Shown here: piece by piece, positions 14,692 to 22,910 of the stretch
How the letters are laid out: each line of letters begins with the position of its first letter
How positions within the stretch are numbered: position 1 is the first letter of the stretch
Origin: a virus
Reading direction: 5' to 3' (one strand)
IMG/VR virus record: IMGVR_UViG_3300017613_000821
Coordinates: 1-28,267 of that record
DNA length: 28,267 bases
The notes under the pieces: generated by a model
What the model was told of the DNA's origin: nothing
Seen by the model: only the letters and a program-made list of their open reading frames with translations
The model's database searches: none
Translations under genes and position numbers: made by a program

Positions 14692-16503
14692 CTAAATGAT
14701 TGTCTTTAATACTTTCTTTCCACCTTTAGCTAGTTGAGTATAATCGGCTACTCTTCTAGGATTAAATCCACAAGCATTAGGACATGTTTTACAATGAGCG
14801 GTAGAGCAACATATTTTAGAAAGTACCTTATTCCAATTCGCCTTTGGATGGACTTTCTTCATTCCTTCTATTGCTTGTTTCCAGCCTTGACTTCCAGGAC
14901 TCATGTTCTGATAAATATCAGCATTTTTCATTCTACTGGATTTAGCCGATCCGAAATGTAGTAAAGTAATAACATCAACGGCAGGATCTTTAGAATAATT
15001 AATTGCTTCTTTTGGATTTCTTGCTACTACTCTTATGTTGACGTTGCCTGGATAGGATCTTTTCAAATTTTTAGCTATCGCTAATTTGAATCCCATTTGC
15101 TCATCTACAGACATGTTTATATTAAATACTGGTTTACCTTTCAATGGCCCCTCTGTAAACACACGACCAGCGTACTTCTTAACGAATCTCTCTTGTTTAG
15201 TAATAGCTTTAAGTTGAAGCCCTACCAATTGAGCGTCATCAATGATCCTTTCTATTTCTTTATCAGTAGCTTCGTCTTCTATATAATCACCAGAAGAGAA
15301 AAATCTTAATCCACCCATTCTATTAAGATCAGATACTTGTTTTAATCCAGATTTAGTTAATTGAAAATTTCCGTCTTTATCTTGTTTAAAAGTTCCGTCT
15401 TTTTCTTTATTCAACCACTTCTTAAAAGTATCTTGATATCTAAGTCCTCTCTTCTCAGCTTTTGCAAGAAAGTATTTAGGATGTTTCTTTGCTACTTCTC
15501 TTGCAGACTCTACGTAACAATAAGCACATGTAGGATTATTAGCTTCGGTAACTTTCAATTTATCCGCTCTATTCTGTAAAGTTTTAACCCTTGAATCTTC
15601 TGCTCCTGCTTCAATTGCTTCTTGTAAATCTTTATTAGCTTGTGACCAGTCCTGCATCATTTCTAAAAGTTTTTCTCTTTTAGGACATACTGTAGATATA
15701 TCTACCGAAGATTTTGTTTTTGTATTACCACCAATAGCACTCCATTGTTTAACACAATCTTCAAGTTCTTTTTGACTATTATACTGCTTTGCTCTTATCT
15801 TAAATAGATACTCTAAATATGCGTCCTCTGGAAACCATCCCTTACCAAATTTATCTTTGGCCCATTCAAATAACTTACTAGTAAATCCATCTTTGCTTCT
15901 TCCAAGACTAGCTTCAAAATCAACTATGCTATTAAATCTCTTCATCACATCATTTAATTTTGCTTCTCCTTCCTTCTGTTCGACTTGCCAATTCTTATAC
16001 ATTTTTATTATATCATTAGCGAATCTCTGTTTTTCCTTATAGCTTTGAAGAGCATCAGAATATAGCTCTTTTGGATCTCTACCAAATGAAGCTTGTCTTC
16101 CCCATCCTTTACCTGTTACATTAGGAGACTCAAGACCATGAAGAATATATTTACCGATAAAAGATTTTTTCTCTAAATCATCCAAAGCATGAAATGACTT
16201 CTTTGATTTTTTAGTAATATCTTTAAAAGCCTTTTCTACTTCTGCATCCCATTCACTTTTCGGCTGTACATCCTTTGAAGCCTGAAATTCAGCGGCTTTG
16301 AGTTTTCTATTAGCCTTTTCTTCTCTAGATATTTCATTAAGTAAATTAAAATGACTTACCTCATCCTCTGATAATTTTCCATCTACAGGATAATAGACAT
16401 CTTCAAGTAAGGGATGTTCTAAAAACAGCCAAGTATTTTGACCTAGTATAATAGCTTCATCTATCCGTTCTGGTTCTTGTCTCATATAATCGTTTAAATT
16501 CAT
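14692..16503 (-). CDS. Cys-rich protein with radical-SAM/Gp88-like motifs
   Basis: A 603-residue protein. The first ~260 residues are helical and highly charged and match nothing I know. Then come VCPKR (C273), PTCAYCYVESAR (C326, C329, Y330), LRFFSSGDYIEDE (403-406 is SSGD), QLKAITKQERF, an NINMSVDEQ strand and DVITLLHFG. A C-terminal cluster holds five cysteines at 565, 566, 571, 574 and 578. CxxCY followed by a (S)GD strand and alternating beta/alpha units resembles phage Gp88-like and DUF5131-type proteins and radical-SAM folds. The canonical CxxxCxxC is absent: the first Cys is about 53 residues before CAYC. The C-terminal cluster could hold a second Fe-S centre. It overlaps the CCA-enzyme stop by four bases. 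The reaction is unknown. Confidence 0.55.
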   Translation of the reverse strand: MNLNDYMRQEPERIDEAIILGQNTWLFLEHPLLEDVYYPVDGKLSEDEVSHFNLLNEISREEKANRKLKAAEFQASKDVQPKSEWDAEVEKAFKDITKKSKKSFHALDDLEKKSFIGKYILHGLESPNVTGKGWGRQASFGRDPKELYSDALQSYKEKQRFANDIIKMYKNWQVEQKEGEAKLNDVMKRFNSIVDFEASLGRSKDGFTSKLFEWAKDKFGKGWFPEDAYLEYLFKIRAKQYNSQKELEDCVKQWSAIGGNTKTKSSVDISTVCPKREKLLEMMQDWSQANKDLQEAIEAGAEDSRVKTLQNRADKLKVTEANNPTCAYCYVESAREVAKKHPKYFLAKAEKRGLRYQDTFKKWLNKEKDGTFKQDKDGNFQLTKSGLKQVSDLNRMGGLRFFSSGDYIEDEATDKEIERIIDDAQLVGLQLKAITKQERFVKKYAGRVFTEGPLKGKPVFNINMSVDEQMGFKLAIAKNLKRSYPGNVNIRVVARNPKEAINYSKDPAVDVITLLHFGSAKSSRMKNADIYQNMSPGSQGWKQAIEGMKKVHPKANWNKVLSKICCSTAHCKTCPNACGFNPRRVADYTQLAKGGKKVLKTII

Positions 16504-17933
16504 GTTATACTCCTAATATATTCATCTATTTTATTTTTATCAGTAACATCATTATCCATGATCCAATTTACTGTCTGTCTAATCACTTCACCAAGCTTCG
16601 GCCCTGCTTTCATTCCTGTAAGAGCCATGACATGATTACCATCGACTAATTTTATTCTCTTCTTTACTTCTCCTACATTTCCGTATTTCTCTTTAATCTT
16701 AACAGCCTTTTCAACTATCTTTTCAAACTCTCCAGCATGTCTAAATACATCTCCTCTGGAAAATTCATCTGCTCGACCTACAGCTACAAGTACATCCCAA
16801 TTATCATCATTGACTAGTTTAGCTATTTTAGATGGACGCATATCAAGGATCTTATGAAACTTCATATGATTCCCAACCGAAAAAACCATAGCATCCCTTT
16901 CTTTATTACTCATCTTTAACCTGTCTGCAATTGCATTGACTAGTTTTATACTTTTTTCTGCGTGTCCGTAGTATGTTGGGAATCCATGTTTTTTGTGAGG
17001 GGCAAAGGTGACTCCTTTTCCGACATCATGCAAAAGTATAGCAAGATTTTTAATCGGATCTTTAGTATTACTCTTTTTAAGTGCCGCAAGAACATGACTA
17101 TATACTGTTCCTCCTTCTCCTCTTGTCTCTGGATGAAACTGTAAATTTTCCCTAAACCATTTCAGATTCATCACTTCTGGTAAGACATGCCTTAATATTC
17201 TTAACTCATCTAAAATTTTAATGTAGTCAGCAAACTTTTCACCACTCTGAGCCGCTGATTTTAGTAGCTCTTCTTTTACTCTTTCTGGAGCAAGACTCAA
17301 AATATTTGGTGAAAGTTTTTGAGCCGCTTTCTTAGTCTTAGGATCTATCTCAAAATCTAACTTGGAAGAAAATCTTGCGAGTCTCATCATTCTCAAATAG
17401 TCTTCTCCGAATCTCTTTAGCGGATCACCTACAGTTTTCAAAACCTTATTCTTTATATCTCTTCTACCGTCAAAGTAATCTATGATCTCACCTTTAGCAT
17501 TTAGACCCATTGCGTTTATAGTGAAATCCCTTCTTCCTACATCCTCTTCGAAACTTCCTGTAACCTGTACGGATTCAGGTCTTCTACCGTCCATGTACTT
17601 ACCATCTGTTCTAAATTGAGCTACCTCAAAATCCATCCCACCTTCTTTAGCTACAACTATCCCAAAGTCCTTAGACTTTCCTATGTCATAGGTCTTAAAA
17701 AGCCGCTCAAGCTCACTTATCGGCATATTAGTAGCAATGTCTACATCATGGGGTTTCAGGTTTCCTAAGATGATATCTCTAACCGATCCACCCACAATAT
17801 AAGCTTTGTATTTCTTCTTGTTTATCTTATTCAAGATAGAAACTGCCGCTTTAAGTTCCTTGTTTCTCCGTATGTAGTCTTGCCAGTCTTTCAATTGTTG
17901 TCTTTCTTCTACAAGATAGTTTAAAAATTTCAT
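16500..17933 (-). CDS. cca: CCA-adding-type tRNA nucleotidyltransferase/poly(A) polymerase with HD domain
   Basis: A 477-residue protein. Class II nucleotidyltransferase motifs are clear: YIVGGSVRDIILG (45-57) with the metal-binding DVD at 63-65, RRDFTINAM (134-142), and DPLKRFGEDYLRMMRLARF (170-188) binding the nucleotide. A C-terminal HD domain is present (YSHVLAALKKS, then LAILLHDVGKG with HD at 302-303). Cellular members add or repair CCA at tRNA 3' ends. The first ~40 residues are extra: MKFLNYLVEERQQL resembles a T4 capsid-targeting leader with LVE as a possible prohead-protease site. GAGG precedes the ATG. With the Rnl1-like ligase in this window it fits tRNA repair or maintenance. CCA-adding versus poly(A) activity cannot be told apart here. 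Confidence 0.85.
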   Translation of the reverse strand: MKFLNYLVEERQQLKDWQDYIRRNKELKAAVSILNKINKKKYKAYIVGGSVRDIILGNLKPHDVDIATNMPISELERLFKTYDIGKSKDFGIVVAKEGGMDFEVAQFRTDGKYMDGRRPESVQVTGSFEEDVGRRDFTINAMGLNAKGEIIDYFDGRRDIKNKVLKTVGDPLKRFGEDYLRMMRLARFSSKLDFEIDPKTKKAAQKLSPNILSLAPERVKEELLKSAAQSGEKFADYIKILDELRILRHVLPEVMNLKWFRENLQFHPETRGEGGTVYSHVLAALKKSNTKDPIKNLAILLHDVGKGVTFAPHKKHGFPTYYGHAEKSIKLVNAIADRLKMSNKERDAMVFSVGNHMKFHKILDMRPSKIAKLVNDDNWDVLVAVGRADEFSRGDVFRHAGEFEKIVEKAVKIKEKYGNVGEVKKRIKLVDGNHVMALTGMKAGPKLGEVIRQTVNWIMDNDVTDKNKIDEYIRSIT

Positions 17934-17944
17934 ATATCCTCATC

Positions 17945-18478
17945 TTATACGAATTTCTCATATATTACTTTAACGGTTTCAATCTTAGCTTTATTTATTT
18001 CTACTATTCCTTTACCTATATTGACATTATCTCTAGTTGATTTTATTCCATATGTTCCTGTCTCATCTACTGTTTTCCAGATATGATCATATGCTTCTGG
18101 AAAATCTAATTGTCTTTGATATTGATCTGGATCTACTGTAGGTGAAACATCAGAAGAATCAAATACTACTATATGAATACTTGGTGGACATCCACCACTA
18201 ACTATAGCCCATTCAGTTAGATTAGAAACTCCATAGCTTCCAGAAGTACAATAACTACATATTCCTCCACAACTTGAGACTCCTAAATCTATAGCTTTTT
18301 GAGCTAAATAAGCATTTGATTGAGCAGTTAAATCTGCTAGTACAACATTTTCAATTGCTTCTCTTTGCTCCTGTAAATCTGCCGCAATAGATGTAAGCTC
18401 CGTTATGGAGTCTTCCATTTGTTGGATTTGCTCTGGATAACCAGCTACCATTTCTCTTAATTTATCAACATCACTCAT
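17945..18478 (-). CDS. Coiled-coil protein with Cys cluster, likely tail-associated
   Basis: A 177-residue protein. Residues about 1-62 form a long helix with heptads (VDKLREMVAGYPEQIQQMED, ITELTSIAADLQEQREAI). A cysteine cluster follows (CGGICSYC), then a beta-rich region with EWAIVSGGCPPSIHIVVFD and a C-terminal stretch ending IETVKVIYEKFV. It lies immediately after the PAAR gene and is co-oriented with the baseplate genes. A trimeric coiled coil near the spike or a hub-associated role is possible; I do not recognise the family. Confidence 0.6.
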   Translation of the reverse strand: MSDVDKLREMVAGYPEQIQQMEDSITELTSIAADLQEQREAIENVVLADLTAQSNAYLAQKAIDLGVSSCGGICSYCTSGSYGVSNLTEWAIVSGGCPPSIHIVVFDSSDVSPTVDPDQYQRQLDFPEAYDHIWKTVDETGTYGIKSTRDNVNIGKGIVEINKAKIETVKVIYEKFV

Positions 18479-18494
18479 AATAATTTTACTCCAC

Positions 18495-18800
18495 TTATCC
18501 TACAAATACATTTCCAGAACCAGTTACAATGGTTCCAAAAAAACATCCTGTAAAATAACTAGTCAATCTCGCTTGAGGAAGAGAATTGCTTAAAACAGTT
18601 CCCGATCCTGTTACTATAACTCCTACATGTCCACATCCACCTAATACTACATCCGTTAATCTTGCTCCACCTAAAGAGTTTCCACCAACATTAGGAGAAG
18701 AAGTTACTATAACTCCAGACATTGATATACAAGTAGGATCATGATGACAACAACATGTTCCTACTCCTACATCTGTTAATCTTGCAAAAGGTAATCCCAT
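18495..18800 (-). CDS. PAAR-repeat spike tip protein
   Basis: A 101-residue protein with three repeats of the PAAR pattern: FARLTDVGVGTC, GARLTDVVLGGCGHVG and QARLTSYFTGC. Each is followed by a Gly-rich turn and a VIVT/TIVTGSG strand. PAAR proteins fold into a short cone that caps the beta-helical spike and carries a metal ion; the Cys/His residues (CCCHH, CGH) are likely ligands. In T4 the equivalent is gp5.4, also encoded near gene 5. Its ribosome binding site is modest (AGG). Confidence 0.9.
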   Translation of the reverse strand: MGLPFARLTDVGVGTCCCHHDPTCISMSGVIVTSSPNVGGNSLGGARLTDVVLGGCGHVGVIVTGSGTVLSNSLPQARLTSYFTGCFFGTIVTGSGNVFVG

Positions 18801-18802
18801 AA

Positions 18803-19501
18803 TTAAAACCTACTTGCTGGATTAAAATCTCCTGCTTCTTCTAATTGCTTTATCATGTTATCTTTAGAAGCAGTAGAAATTGCTTCTGATTGAATTTGAT
18901 AAGTATTTAAATTTTGTTTTAAAGCTGGATATAGATCCTCTGTCAGTTTATCAAAATCAAATTCTCCGCTACTGTCTACAGGGAGATCATCCAACACTTG
19001 ATCAATTCTATCATTCATATCATCTATCTGATCTGCATATTTTGCGGCATCGGCTGAACTAGTAATACAAAGTTGATTTTTCTCTATGGCATTTAACAAT
19101 CTGTTCAAACTATACCTTTCAAATAAAGCTATAAGATCTGAAAGACTACCACATAAAAACCTTTCTGCTACTGCCATTGCCGCTTGTGCCGCTCCTCCTA
19201 AGTCTCTATCAAGATTTTTTAACTTTCTATTTACTTCTCCTCTAATCTTATTAAGGCAATCCTGTATATAGTCTTGAACTATAGGAACTTGATCTTCATC
19301 ACATCCTAAATTAGTAGTGGTTACGTTATCTACTACATCTTGTGCCATTTCAAATGGAGTAGATAAATTCTCTAATGGAAAATCAATTGCATCCTGAATC
19401 CAACCATTAGCTTGTGACTCTAAAACATCTCTATATGACTCTAAAGCATTTACATCTGCTTCTAATCCTCTTATTGCTGAATCAGTACACGCTCTTGCCA
19501 T
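18803..19501 (-). CDS. Helical protein between spike and PAAR genes, unknown
   Basis: A 232-residue, almost entirely helical, acidic protein (MARACTDSAIRGLEADVNALE; later YADQIDDMNDRIDQVLDDLP). It has five cysteines (C5, and others in NLGCDEDQ, IQDCLNK, RFLCGSL and QLCITS) and a helix rich in Ala (LGGAAQAAMAVAERF). It lies between the spike and PAAR genes, so it is probably virion-associated, perhaps a hub accessory. AAGGAG precedes the ATG. No family recognised. Confidence 0.6.
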   Translation of the reverse strand: MARACTDSAIRGLEADVNALESYRDVLESQANGWIQDAIDFPLENLSTPFEMAQDVVDNVTTTNLGCDEDQVPIVQDYIQDCLNKIRGEVNRKLKNLDRDLGGAAQAAMAVAERFLCGSLSDLIALFERYSLNRLLNAIEKNQLCITSSADAAKYADQIDDMNDRIDQVLDDLPVDSSGEFDFDKLTEDLYPALKQNLNTYQIQSEAISTASKDNMIKQLEEAGDFNPASRF

Positions 19502-19511
19502 TTACTTCTCC

Positions 19512-20591
19512 TTAATTCAAATTGATCTTTGGTGCTGTTATGTTTACTTCTGTAGAAGAAACCAAATTAACTTTTCCTGTTACTGTTATATTAAGCTCTC
19601 CTCCAATAGTCTCATCCTTATCTCCTCCAATAGTCTCATCCTTATCTCCTCCAATAGTCTCATCCTTATCTCCTCCAATAACTTCCGTATCATCTCCTCT
19701 TATTTCTGTTCTCCTATCTCCGTCTACTCTTCTATCTTCATCTGCATTGATTTCAGTTTGTTTGTTGCCTTTAACTTTATATCGTTCATCTGCATCTACA
19801 GTTACATAGTTATCTTGTACAATATGAACATACTTGTTTTCTATAACAATTTCATACTTATCCGACTGGTTCCGAATAATCATTTCTCCATTATTACCAA
19901 TTTCCATGTAAGTATTACTAGGATGATAAAAAGCAAGACGTTTTGCACCTGGAGTTGAATCTATTTCAATCGTCAACCCACCATGAGTAGTAAAAACAAA
20001 ATTATGTGGATACTTTGCATTATAAAAAGGATTCGGTTCATCCCAACTTCCTCCGTAAGCAACCTGTATTGCTTGATCTAAATTCTCTTCTTTAGTTTGA
20101 ACTAGAGTTTGACCACTCTCCCCTCTTGCTAACCTATGTACATCTGGTTCTCCTATTCTGATAGGATACTTTCCATCTGGATCTCTAAACCCATCTTTTT
20201 TTGAAGCCGAAACGCCTTTATTTACTTCTGACTTCTCCAAAGATTCTTTACTCTGTGGAATTCCAGGCATAGAAGCAAAATATCTAGGTTGCATCGGATT
20301 AGCATTTTCAAAGAACACCATTACATGAGATCCTTGTAATGGAACTCCCCATATTCCAAACCCACCTATTGATCCTTCTGCTACTGGAAGACAAGGTTCG
20401 GCCCAAGGCAACTCATCAGTAGGGATTCCTTCAATTTCAGTTTTTGTCTTCTTCTCCGTATGTAGTCCGAAAACTCTAATTCTAACTCTACCAGCTTTTT
20501 CAGGATCGGTATTATCTTCTACAACACCTCTATAAAAACCAAAAAGTTTATCTGGATCTAATTGTAAATCATATGGTGAATTCTTTATCAT
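19512..20591 (-). CDS. 5: Baseplate central spike, gp5/VgrG-like, lacking a lysozyme domain
   Basis: A 359-residue protein if started at the ATG at 20591, which is 8 bases from GAGG; a TTG two codons upstream is too close to GAGG. An OB-fold region comes first (FYRGVVEDNTDPEKAGRVRI, WAEPCLPVAEG, FGIWGVPLQGSHVMVFFENA, QPRYFASMPGIP), as in T4 gp5. The second half reads as an octapeptide beta-helix (VTVDADERYKVKGNKQTEI, DGDRRTEIRGDDTEVIGG, repeated GDKDETIG, ITVTGKVNLVSSTEVNITA). The lysozyme domain of T4 gp5 is absent, so the spike pierces the envelope but is not expected to digest peptidoglycan. The gene starts just after the hub stop. Confidence 0.85.
   Translation of the reverse strand: MIKNSPYDLQLDPDKLFGFYRGVVEDNTDPEKAGRVRIRVFGLHTEKKTKTEIEGIPTDELPWAEPCLPVAEGSIGGFGIWGVPLQGSHVMVFFENANPMQPRYFASMPGIPQSKESLEKSEVNKGVSASKKDGFRDPDGKYPIRIGEPDVHRLARGESGQTLVQTKEENLDQAIQVAYGGSWDEPNPFYNAKYPHNFVFTTHGGLTIEIDSTPGAKRLAFYHPSNTYMEIGNNGEMIIRNQSDKYEIVIENKYVHIVQDNYVTVDADERYKVKGNKQTEINADEDRRVDGDRRTEIRGDDTEVIGGDKDETIGGDKDETIGGDKDETIGGELNITVTGKVNLVSSTEVNITAPKINLN
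19597..19680 (-). repeat. 24-bp tandem repeat, 3.5 copies, in the spike beta-helix
   Basis: Identical copies at 19597-19620, 19621-19644 and 19645-19668 plus a half copy to 19680. Each encodes one beta-helix octad (GDKDETIG). Perfect DNA identity suggests recent slippage, so spike length may vary between relatives. Confidence 0.9.
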
Positions 20592-20593
20592 TA

Positions 20594-21892
20594 TCAATTC
20601 CTCATAATTATATTTGGTTGTTCTTTTTTACTATACAAATTAGTTATTACTGAATCATACAACATTAAACTATCGCTATCATGATAAGCATTTTTTATAC
20701 ATACAAGTCTTTGCCTATATGGATATGTAGCTCCTGTCTTAAAACTATGAGTAACGGATTTTATTAAATACTTTCCTCTCAAAGAATCGTTCATTTTATC
20801 ATTGCCTTGAATTCCAGGCCATTCAATCTCTATATGCTGTCCAGCATGTCTTTTTTCACTTCCTTCTACAATTATGTTTACAATAAACTGCATATTATAG
20901 CGTTTAGCCCAATCATTAAATCCAACATCAGATAATGTATCTATACTATTATCACCTACCATTGTATTCGATGATAAGTAGTCATCCATTTTTCCGTATA
21001 AAGTTTTCCTACCCAACATTACATTTTTATTTACACCATCAGAATAATTATAATCCATCTGTAAAAGTTTTTTAGTTAAAAAGTCATATCCTCTCCAATG
21101 TCCTCCCCTCAACACAGGATTAGAATTTCTATCAATGGCGTTTATCCACCATTCTAAAATTTTATTCTCATCTGATACAACATCACTTTGTAATACGTAA
21201 GTTTTCTTATCTAAAGTTTTATCTACATCCATTAACAGATAATTCAAAGATAAAGCATTAAGAGTTATACCGTTTACTGTATTATTAAAAATCAGATAAC
21301 CACTTGTACCGCTACGTTTTCCCTTTGCTCTTCTACATAAAAAATTCAAAGTTGTTCTAGGAGTCCAATAAGGCATTATAAAATCTGTAGAATTACTTGA
21401 TTCTTCTAAATTTATTTTGAATCCACTAGTACTTGCAAAAAGCATATAATTAAGGATGTCTTTAATTATTTGAGAATATTTTTCTCCTTTCCAACTTCTA
21501 CTGTATTTTCTTAAAGTATGAGCCGCAAAAAAAGGATCTACGAAATTGATCTCTATTTGGTTTTCACTAGTCTCCCTCATCCCTGGCCCTGATTGAGAAA
21601 TCCTTCCAACCTTCCATATATCAAAAACCATATTCTTATCAGACTGACCTTCACCGTAAATTATAACAATTTTTTCTTGTCCAGTAAAAGGCCCAACTTC
21701 TAAAAAATTATATCTATCATTGAAGATAAGTTTACCGACCATACAAAACTTGAAGATATCCTCTATGAAATATAAATCATAAATGTCTTCGTTTAATAAA
21801 ACGATGTTCTGTTTTTCTGTAATAAACATGACAGAGTAAACCCCTTTTTTAAGTTCTACCTGTCCTGTTTTTTGATAATCTGTTTGTGTCAT
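20594..21892 (-). CDS. Baseplate hub protein, gp27-like
   Basis: A 432-residue protein. It has the architecture of hub proteins that form the trimeric platform above the spike: an N-terminal beta section (SVMFITEKQNIVLLNEDIYDLYFIEDIFKF), a second beta domain (EVGPFTGQEKIVIIYGEG, NQIEINFVDPFFAAHTLR), a helical stretch (KYSQIIKDILNYML) and a late OB-like part (IVEGSEKRHAGQHIEIEWP, GKYLIKSVTHSF). It sits between a gp53-like and a gp5-like gene, where a hub gene is expected. The assignment is by pattern and context, since gp27 diverges strongly. The ATG overlaps the preceding stop (TAATG). Confidence 0.7.
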   Translation of the reverse strand: MTQTDYQKTGQVELKKGVYSVMFITEKQNIVLLNEDIYDLYFIEDIFKFCMVGKLIFNDRYNFLEVGPFTGQEKIVIIYGEGQSDKNMVFDIWKVGRISQSGPGMRETSENQIEINFVDPFFAAHTLRKYSRSWKGEKYSQIIKDILNYMLFASTSGFKINLEESSNSTDFIMPYWTPRTTLNFLCRRAKGKRSGTSGYLIFNNTVNGITLNALSLNYLLMDVDKTLDKKTYVLQSDVVSDENKILEWWINAIDRNSNPVLRGGHWRGYDFLTKKLLQMDYNYSDGVNKNVMLGRKTLYGKMDDYLSSNTMVGDNSIDTLSDVGFNDWAKRYNMQFIVNIIVEGSEKRHAGQHIEIEWPGIQGNDKMNDSLRGKYLIKSVTHSFKTGATYPYRQRLVCIKNAYHDSDSLMLYDSVITNLYSKKEQPNIIMRN

Positions 21893-22212
21893 TATACTTT
21901 CTGCTCTGCTATTCTTTCAAGATCTTTGACTATTGCGTAAACAAAATCATCTCTTAATACTTTTATAATATCACCTTCTGATAATTCTTCGAATGGATTT
22001 ACTATATTGTTTAAGATAGCTAATGCCCACCATATGTATTGATTATTATAAAGATTCCATGAAATATTATCCCAAAATTCTCCGTTAGCCACCTGATAAG
22101 TATTGAAGTAAGCGGTTTCAGTAAAGACGCTATCATTCAAAATATAGCTTCTAAAGATATTCATAAACTTTGTTTCTCTATCTTCATCCAGCAAGATATT
22201 AAAAAGTCTCAT
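21892..22212 (-). CDS. 53: Baseplate wedge protein, gp53/LysM-like
   Basis: A 106-residue protein. The middle (ETAYFNTYQVANGEFWDNISWNLYNNQYIWWALAILNNIVNPFEEL) matches the short gp53-type wedge proteins; a LysM-like end follows (LSEGDIIKVLRDD). T4 gp53 is longer and helps join wedges around the hub. The start MRLFNILLDEDRE resembles the leader of other genes in this operon, with LDE as a possible protease site. The ribosome binding site is weak; an internal Met at residue 17 is an alternative start. It overlaps the hub gene by one base. Confidence 0.75.
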   Translation of the reverse strand: MRLFNILLDEDRETKFMNIFRSYILNDSVFTETAYFNTYQVANGEFWDNISWNLYNNQYIWWALAILNNIVNPFEELSEGDIIKVLRDDFVYAIVKDLERIAEQKV

Positions 22213-22274
22213 GAAACTATAATTGTTTATTTGTTTACCTGTAAGCTCAAAAAAATTTTCGTCTGTATATTCTG

Positions 22275-22397
22275 TTACAGCGATAGCTCCTCCTCCGTTA
22301 TCAACCCTGCTTCTACTTCTCTATGACAATTAGCACAAAGGATAACGCATTTTTCTATTTCTTCATTGAGAAATGTGTCAATTAATTTATCATCCAT
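22275..22397 (-). CDS. 40-residue HNH-like fragment
   Basis: An ATG overlapping the preceding stop (TAATG) with GGAG about 8 bases upstream opens a 40-codon frame. It reads MDDKLIDTFLNEEIEKC, then VILCANCHREVEAG, then LITEEELSL. C-x4-C-x2-C-H-x-E is the typical C-terminal half of small HNH endonucleases, but the first His and the rest of the fold are missing. It is either a remnant of a homing endonuclease or a small zinc-binding protein now translated with the structural operon. Confidence 0.6.
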   Translation of the reverse strand: MDDKLIDTFLNEEIEKCVILCANCHREVEAGLITEEELSL

Positions 22398-22774
22398 TAG
22401 ATTTTCTCCATACCTTTTGAAATGCTTTCATCCATATCTGGAGTTAACATTCCTTCCGCTTGTAATACCTCTCTAGCGAACTGTAAATTATGCTGTCTGG
22501 TACGCCTTGAGATGTCTGGTTTCGAACCATACCGAATTGCTTGGTGATAGTTGCCTTGTCCAGTAAAGTACGTCATAACACCGTCCTCTGACTCCCTCAT
22601 TTGAATTCCAGAATCACCGTCATCTCTAATCAACATCTTCTCCATTTTCTTACTCTTTTTTCCTTGATCCTTATCGGCTTTATCTAGAGATCTTGCATAT
22701 ACCTTATCAATGGTTTCGACTTCTTTATACTTAGGTTTTTTTTGCAAATACTTATCCATTTTGTCACTTTCCAT
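22397..22774 (-). CDS. Charged small protein at the head of the structural operon, unknown
   Basis: A 125-residue protein. The N-terminal half is Lys/Asp-rich and probably helical or disordered (MESDKMDKYLQKKPKYKEVE, DKADKDQGKKSKKMEKML). The C-terminal half is more ordered (GVMTYFTGQGNYHQAIRYGS, RTRQHNLQFAREVLQAEGML). Its ATG lies inside the end of a 35-codon TTG-started frame and follows GGGAGG at a suitable distance. It overlaps the HNH-like fragment by one base. No family recognised. Confidence 0.6.
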   Translation of the reverse strand: MESDKMDKYLQKKPKYKEVETIDKVYARSLDKADKDQGKKSKKMEKMLIRDDGDSGIQMRESEDGVMTYFTGQGNYHQAIRYGSKPDISRRTRQHNLQFAREVLQAEGMLTPDMDESISKGMEKI

Positions 22775-22871
22775 TTGACTTTTCCTCCCTGTGAATCTTC
22801 TTGCTATTTTTTCTATTATAATTCTTAGATTTTATTTGATTTTTGCGTTTTAATCTCCAATTAGGTTTCAA
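22764..22871 (-). CDS. 35-residue basic peptide with TTG start
   Basis: A TTG 8 bases after AAGGAGAG opens a frame reading MKPNWRLKRKNQ, then IKSKNYNRKNSKKI, then HREEKSNGK. It stops by overlapping the ATG of the 125-residue gene. It sits 40 bases downstream of a late-promoter box with nothing between, so it would be the first frame of the structural operon. Its charge suggests nucleic-acid binding. Evidence is the strong ribosome binding site and the coupling overlap; the non-ATG start and size make it uncertain. Confidence 0.45.
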   Translation of the reverse strand: MKPNWRLKRKNQIKSKNYNRKNSKKIHREEKSNGK

Positions 22872-22910
22872 ATATAACTCTCCTTAGAAGAATACAATGC
22901 TACTAATTAT

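Noticed and set aside
19522-19809. Plus-strand Ser/Pro repeat frame
   Set aside because: Antisense of the 24-bp repeats in the spike gene.
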